A DNA stretch of 64,000 nucleotides from Glandiceps talaboti (Eukaryota; Hemichordata; Enteropneusta; Spengelidae): assembly GCF_964340395.1 (NCBI RefSeq), contig NC_135553.1, positions 4,143,501-4,207,500 on the forward strand. Direction: 5' to 3'. Each line of letters begins with the position of its first letter. Position 1 is the stretch's first letter. The notes beneath the pieces were generated by a model that made no database searches, was not told the origin of the DNA, and was given only the letters and a program-made list of their open reading frames with translations. Below, piece by piece: positions 62,111 through 64,000 of the stretch. Position numbers and translations under genes: made by a program.

Positions 62111-63792
62111 ACAGAATGATGTGCAATAGATTTATTTTTCAAAAATATATGTATTTTTTTTTTACATTTTAAACCGTTTTGAGGTCATTTAATAGACTGG
62201 AAATGTACAACAACAGGGGTTGTCATCACCTGAATCCACCACTTGAGACTTTGAACAGAGAAGTCATACCAGCATACAATAGTAAACACACACCGAGTTT
62301 TATTTTGACAGGAGTACGCTAGAAATCAAAGAGCACAGAGATATAGGTAATGTTGACATGAGTTCAAATGTACCAATGAATTTCATCGTCAATAAACAAC
62401 GTGTCATCTCCATGGCAACTGCAATCGTTAACTTTTCTAAAGCGGAAAGTCAAGATTAAGTGAAGTACTGAATAAAACAAATATTGTTTCCATGATTATC
62501 TCCGATCTGCATCTCAAAGTTTAACCCTGGAATGGGCGTTAGTGACGGCTTGTACATTTTAGTACAATTCCTTTCTTGAATATATTCAAGCATTAACTCG
62601 AACTCTGAATGTTGAATACAAATTTTAAATGCAGGGGTCTATAATTACCTGGCGAGTATACACTTACCAACTCAAAAGAGAGAAATGAACTAAAGACAAG
62701 CAAAATATTTCACGAGAAAATACTCAGTGAAAATCATACTGCAAATACAACAAAATGGACGCGTTTTTTTTTTTGTTTTTTTTTTTTACTTCTGTGGCGT
62801 TTTCTCGTTAAATTTCTAACCTTCGATGACTGTTATAGGTTGTAACTTTTACTAGAAGCACACAGAGAGACAGGCTCTCGTTAACATCACTTGTCGTCTG
62901 GGCGTTTTGCCAAAGAATAATGGCGTATTTTTCACGATCGAGCACCGACCGTTTAAATGTACATTCGTTATAACTAATTGTAGCTTTACATTGACAAACA
63001 ACACGTATATATACACTGCTACTTAACTCTAAAAATGAAATTTACATGTAGATAGGCGTTTGACATCAGATGTATTGGGATTTGAACCAGCCAGGCAACA
63101 ACAACATTTTAAATGGCGATTTACTTTTTTTCATAATCTTACATTTATTTTATGTTTTCAAGTGAGTAACTGTCAACTGCCTTTCAATTGCTATAATGCT
63201 TTATGACCCATTATATTTGATTCGCCATGTCTCTTTTCTTACATGCTTGGAGGGTAAATCAGGTAAATTTTGCTTCTTTGGTTTTCTCATTTAAAAACGA
63301 TGTGTATACCAAAAGTCTTGTTTTTATATAGCTTATTGTCACATATCAACCTCAGGACAGATATGGAGATTAAAGAATTCCATAGAGTTTAATTCTTGTC
63401 AAACGTTTTGCTGAAAGGGATGTTTTAATGAACCAGGAAAATTATGTATTCCACATATTTCTGGGGGTGGGGTGGGGTGGGGGGTTACGGCTAACGTAAT
63501 AGGTCCGAAGGAACAATGTTACACTTCATCGTGAAAGTGCACAGTCTTCAAGCGTTAGCCACAAACAGTGGTCAACGAAGCATACATGTATACCATTCAT
63601 CAGTCACCAAGACTGTTAAGTTTTGTTGAGGCAAATTGATTATGGTGTGAGGACTTTTCGACGTGTGTATTGCAGTGAGTAGTGTAGGCAACAACTCTGT
63701 CTGTATAGAACTCTCACTGTACGATTTTAGGACGAGAAATATAAAATATGGTTAACAGTTATAAGATGTTTTCCCAAATCTATTTCTCCATT
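62111..63792. other. Intergenic, no gene recognised
   Basis: Contains the G-quadruplex motif at 63463-63484 and long T runs near 62766-62787. Nothing else. Confidence 0.4.
63463..63484 (+). other. G-quadruplex motif
   Basis: Four G runs (5, 4, 4 and 6 G) separated by single T loops, the loop length that gives the most stable parallel quadruplexes. Confidence 0.85.
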
Positions 63793-64000
63793 CAGCCAAG
63801 GAAAATACGAGTGACCCAAGTGGCCTTTTCAATACGAGTCGACAGACGGAGTTACAAAACGACCACAATCGACAGATACATGACAACATCTTTAGGTTAT
63901 GAGTATTTTCCGGTTAAATAAAGACAAGTGTTGGGGAATAATAATAATATTACACCTCGGCAAGCATAATTTATGAAAAATTGGGGCGATTTTGAAAGTT
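63793..64000. mobile_element. Dispersed repeat family B, copy 2 (cut by window end)
   Basis: Begins CAGCCAAGGAAAATACGAG like the copy at 9341, same orientation. Its internal palindrome is decayed (GTGGCCTTTTCAATACG against ACAAAACGACCAC). Confidence 0.6.

Overview
This is AT-rich, repeat-dense nuclear DNA from an animal, most likely a marine invertebrate. Three things point that way: introns with GT/AG sites, a secreted protein built from shuffled extracellular modules (PAN, EGF, LDL-receptor class A, sushi, LamG-like), and a homologue of FAM181, a family I know from chordates. An invertebrate deuterostome such as an acorn worm or a lancelet fits best, but the sequence does not prove it. No bacterial, viral or organellar genes were seen.

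Layout. (1) 1.2-13.05 kb, minus strand: the 5' part of a multi-exon gene for a secreted mosaic protein. It starts with a signal peptide and PAN domain near 13 kb and runs leftwards off the window. Most exons are symmetrical phase 1-1 modules, and several introns are filled by microsatellites. (2) 21.2-21.7 kb, minus strand: an apparently intronless LRAT/PLAAT-like cysteine-hydrolase-fold gene. (3) 35.0-36.1 kb, minus strand: a single coding exon for a 381-residue FAM181-like protein, with a 3' splice site just upstream of its ATG and a possible TATA/CCAAT promoter near 36.9-37.1 kb. (4) A few weak candidate exons (18.9-19.6, 27.2-27.5, 44.9-45.1 kb). The rest has no gene I can support.

Mobile DNA. 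A 357-bp foldback element has long inverted ends and a perfect 9-bp target duplication (653-1027). There are two copies of a PIF/Harbinger-type MITE (10.4 and 40.25 kb), two further dispersed repeat families (4.8/61.9 and 9.3/63.8 kb), two SINE-like elements (29.06 and 48.2 kb), and two non-LTR retrotransposon 3' ends. One of these sits inside an ATGT microsatellite (53.2 kb) and the other is a frameshifted fossil (5.7-6.06 kb). A 43-bp satellite occurs in opposite orientations at 33.05-33.5 kb and again at 41.56 kb.

Microsatellites are exceptionally long and frequent (ATGT, GACA, ACTC, AAAC, ATCC, AT, CA, GA, trinucleotides). They create nearly all of the long low-complexity open frames. Between them, mainly from 43 to 60.5 kb, lie repeat-free, richer-sequence islands with clustered homeodomain, SOX, TCF and nuclear-receptor-like motifs. 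These could be conserved regulatory DNA, possibly serving the FAM181-like gene. I found no clear evidence for a wholly new biological system. The items most worth following up are the FAM181-like gene, the mosaic gene with its unassigned cysteine domain, the LRAT-like gene, the foldback transposon and the inverted 43-bp satellite.
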